DNA of 64,000 nucleotides from positions 16,934 through 80,933 of the forward strand of contig CALABO010000015.1 of NCBI GenBank assembly GCA_937885575.1. Reading direction: 5' to 3'. Shown piece by piece: positions 62,560 through 64,000 of the stretch; the first letter of the stretch is position 1; each line of letters opens with the position of its first letter. The notes under the pieces are model-generated. The model was not told the origin of the DNA and did not search any database. It saw only the letters and a program-made list of their open reading frames with translations. This DNA comes from an uncultured Pseudomonadota bacterium (GTDB taxonomy: Bacteria > Pseudomonadota > Alphaproteobacteria > Rs-D84). Made by a program: the position numbers and the translations under genes.

Positions 62560-63225
62560 ATGGTCGATGTAAAAATAGAAGAATCTTGGAAGCGCGTATT
62601 GGCGGGCGAATTTGATAAAGATTATTTTATCAAACTGACTGATTTTGTGCGCGGGGAATATATGGCGGGGAAAAAAATTTATCCGGCGGCAAAAAATATT
62701 TTTAATGCGTTCAATCTGTGTCCGTTTGATTCTGTACGCGTTGTGATTATTGGTCAAGACCCGTATCACGAACCGGGCCAGGCGCACGGGCTTTGTTTTT
62801 CTGTGCCGGATGGAATTACGCCGCCGCCGTCACTTGTCAATATTTATAAAGAAATCGAATCGGATTTGGGTCGCCCAAGCGTGACGCATGGTGATTTGAC
62901 ATCTTGGGCGCGCCAGGGTGTTTTGTTGTTAAATTCTACACTTACGGTTGCGGCGCATTTGGCGGCATCGCACGCGGGGCGTGGGTGGGAGCAATTTACC
63001 GATGCGGTGATTCGTGCATTATCCGCGCGCGATGGTTTGGTTTATATGTTGTGGGGGGCGTATGCGCAACGCAAGGCGGAATTTGTGGACGCATCGCGCA
63101 ATTTAATTTTGAAAAGCGCGCATCCATCGCCGCTTTCGGCGTATCGTGGATTTTTCGGTTGCAAACATTTTTCCAAGGCAAATGAATATATTGTTGCGCA
63201 CGGGGGCAGGGCGATTGAGTGGTAG
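62560..63225 (+). CDS. ung: Uracil-DNA glycosylase
   Basis: Ung removes uracil from DNA. The 221-residue family 1 enzyme has the water-activating loop GQDPYHEPGQAHG (Asp67), the uracil-binding LLNSTLTV and the HPSPLSAYRGF leucine-loop with its catalytic histidine (about 188). AACGGAG lies 9 bases before the ATG. It abuts the 3' end of the PagL-like gene on the other strand (one-base gap). It is the third DNA glycosylase type in the window beside nth and the HhH protein. Confidence 0.97.
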   Translation: MVDVKIEESWKRVLAGEFDKDYFIKLTDFVRGEYMAGKKIYPAAKNIFNAFNLCPFDSVRVVIIGQDPYHEPGQAHGLCFSVPDGITPPPSLVNIYKEIESDLGRPSVTHGDLTSWARQGVLLLNSTLTVAAHLAASHAGRGWEQFTDAVIRALSARDGLVYMLWGAYAQRKAEFVDASRNLILKSAHPSPLSAYRGFFGCKHFSKANEYIVAHGGRAIEW

Positions 63226-63792
63226 TTAAAAACTATACGTCATACCAAGGCCATAGAATGCATAGGAATAGTTTTCTGGGGCGGTATTGCCGTTTGAAAA
63301 GTGATGCATAAAAAGTTCTATGCCCCAGTTATTATTTATATGATATCCGGCGGTTATTTTGAATTGAAACAGCAACTTTGCACCAAGCCGTTCGTTTTGT
63401 TGCGCCTGCATACCGACACCCGCGCCCGCCGCAACATAAAGGTTTTTGTATTCCGAAAGGCGGACATCGCCCGAAAGCATTACCATTGGAATTGTGTATT
63501 TGTCCCAGTCCCAACCATACTTTGAACCGAACCCAAATGTTTGACCGACGCTAAGCGATTGACGCGCGGGCAGGCTGAAAAAAGTTGTTGGTTGTGAATA
63601 TTGCAGGTTGAACAGGTAAAACGGAACGGGCTTTAAGGGTGGCGGCAACAAAAATCCGCTATCTATACCTTGGCCGATATACAGGGAAAATTGATTCTTG
63701 TAATATCCGGTAAAGGTGTTACGGGTCGTTGCGGCAAATGCCGAAGACATCGAAAATACCGTGGCCAATAGAACAATCACAATCTTTTTCAT
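63226..63792 (-). CDS. PagL-like lipid A 3-O-deacylase
   Basis: A 188-residue outer-membrane protein with a signal peptide (KKIVIVLLATVFSMSSAFA) and alternating beta strands forming an eight-stranded barrel. The active-site His-Ser pair is in MHHFSNG (about residues 160-166), and the barrel ends in a C-terminal phenylalanine (GLGMTYSF). PagL deacylates lipid A in the outer membrane and lowers endotoxicity. The start at 63792 follows from the signal peptide; the frame opens three codons earlier. Sequence between strands is divergent. Confidence 0.8.
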   Translation of the reverse strand: MKKIVIVLLATVFSMSSAFAATTRNTFTGYYKNQFSLYIGQGIDSGFLLPPPLKPVPFYLFNLQYSQPTTFFSLPARQSLSVGQTFGFGSKYGWDWDKYTIPMVMLSGDVRLSEYKNLYVAAGAGVGMQAQQNERLGAKLLFQFKITAGYHINNNWGIELFMHHFSNGNTAPENYSYAFYGLGMTYSF

Positions 63793-63882
63793 GACAAGCA
63801 ATTATACACTATTTTAGGGTAATGTTCAAATGAGAAAATAAAATTGGGATTTTTGTCTGATTTGCGCGCGTGTATGAAATTC

Positions 63883-63910
63883 TTGCAATCGGGAAAAAGT
63901 TTGTTATAAT
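63883..63910 (+). promoter_or_regulatory. tRNA-Met promoter
   Basis: TTGCAA (63883-63888), 16-base spacer, TATAAT (63905-63910); same -35 neighbourhood TTGCAATCGGGA as at the tRNA-Val promoter. Confidence 0.75.
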
Positions 63911-63922
63911 GCGCGGTGTTAT

Positions 63923-63997
63923 GGCGGCGTAGCTCAGTGGTAGAGCAGAGGAATCATAATCCTTTGGTCAGGGGTCCGAATCCCTTCGCCGCTACCA
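63923..63997 (+). tRNA. tRNA-Met elongator (CAT)
   Basis: A 75-base cloverleaf: GGCGGCG/CGCCGCT acceptor with a G-T first pair, anticodon arm GAGGA-ATCATAA-TCCTT (anticodon CAT), T-loop TCCGAAT and encoded CCA. The paired first base excludes the initiator. tRNA-Ile2 with a modified CAT is possible but less likely from the loop sequence. Confidence 0.9.
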
Positions 63998-64000
63998 AAA

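Overview
This window reads as a chromosomal segment of an uncultured, probably host-associated alphaproteobacterium. Several signs point there: an alphaproteobacterial SspB-family adaptor, a long (1017-residue) type-2 isoleucyl-tRNA synthetase, unlinked-looking small operons of core genes, a VirB3-VirB4 pair arranged as in Rickettsiales, and a Gram-negative envelope set (LpxC, LpxK, PagL-like, MacAB-TolC-like). Coding density is high, many genes overlap by ATGA or TAATG, and no phage or IS element is complete here. The lineage is an inference from gene content; it was not searched.

Layout. 1-3.8 kb: end of parA, rsmG, a membrane-anchored TPR-like protein and gpsA. 3.8-8.3 kb: a TolC-MacA-MacB type efflux operon on the minus strand. 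8.4-13.7 kb: tRNA-Cys, recF-sspB, accBC, yidD-rnpA and mreB. 13.7-14.6 kb: an unusual intergenic stretch with repeats, a promoter followed by a highly structured RNA, a small ORF and tRNA-Val. 14.7-21.4 kb: metG, two paralogous unknown genes, queH, fabD-fabG and mnmG. 21.4-31.1 kb (mostly minus): nth carrying an in-frame repeat insertion, ileS with an attenuator, a DHFR-like gene, and rpmI-rplT-pheS-pheT. 31.3-39.3 kb: mreC-mreD-mrdA-mrdB-topA-dnaG, a tightly coupled cell-shape and replication run. 39.4-43.1 kb: a type IV secretion pair virB3-virB4 plus a secreted HExxH protein, behind a cluster of TTTTCAACA repeats. 43.1-50.3 kb: rpmJ, a SufBD-like protein, ychF, a BRO-N protein and several transport, glycosyltransferase and peptidase genes. 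50.4-53.5 kb: lipid A genes. 53.7-58.4 kb: an IncI1-type pilus operon (PilO2-PilP-PilQ-PilR). 58.4-64 kb: gyrB, two DNA-repair glycosylases, a PagL-like outer-membrane enzyme and tRNA-Met.

The most interesting signals are regulatory or repetitive. The ileS leader encodes MMKTKTIIIIR with four consecutive Ile codons, followed by mutually exclusive antiterminator and terminator stems. It looks like a complete ribosome-mediated attenuator, transcribed with almost no 5' UTR. A dispersed double-hairpin repeat (CACCCCG...GAGGGGAACT, five copies) lies between genes but has also entered coding sequence: inside nth in frame, and as the C-terminal tail of an HhH-GPD glycosylase. Copies of a second repeat follow two tRNA genes with the same architecture. 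Short TTAGTG-type arrays mark the ends of several of these islands. A 190-bp block with seven exact TTTTCAACA nonamers separates the divergent virB3 and rpmJ promoters.
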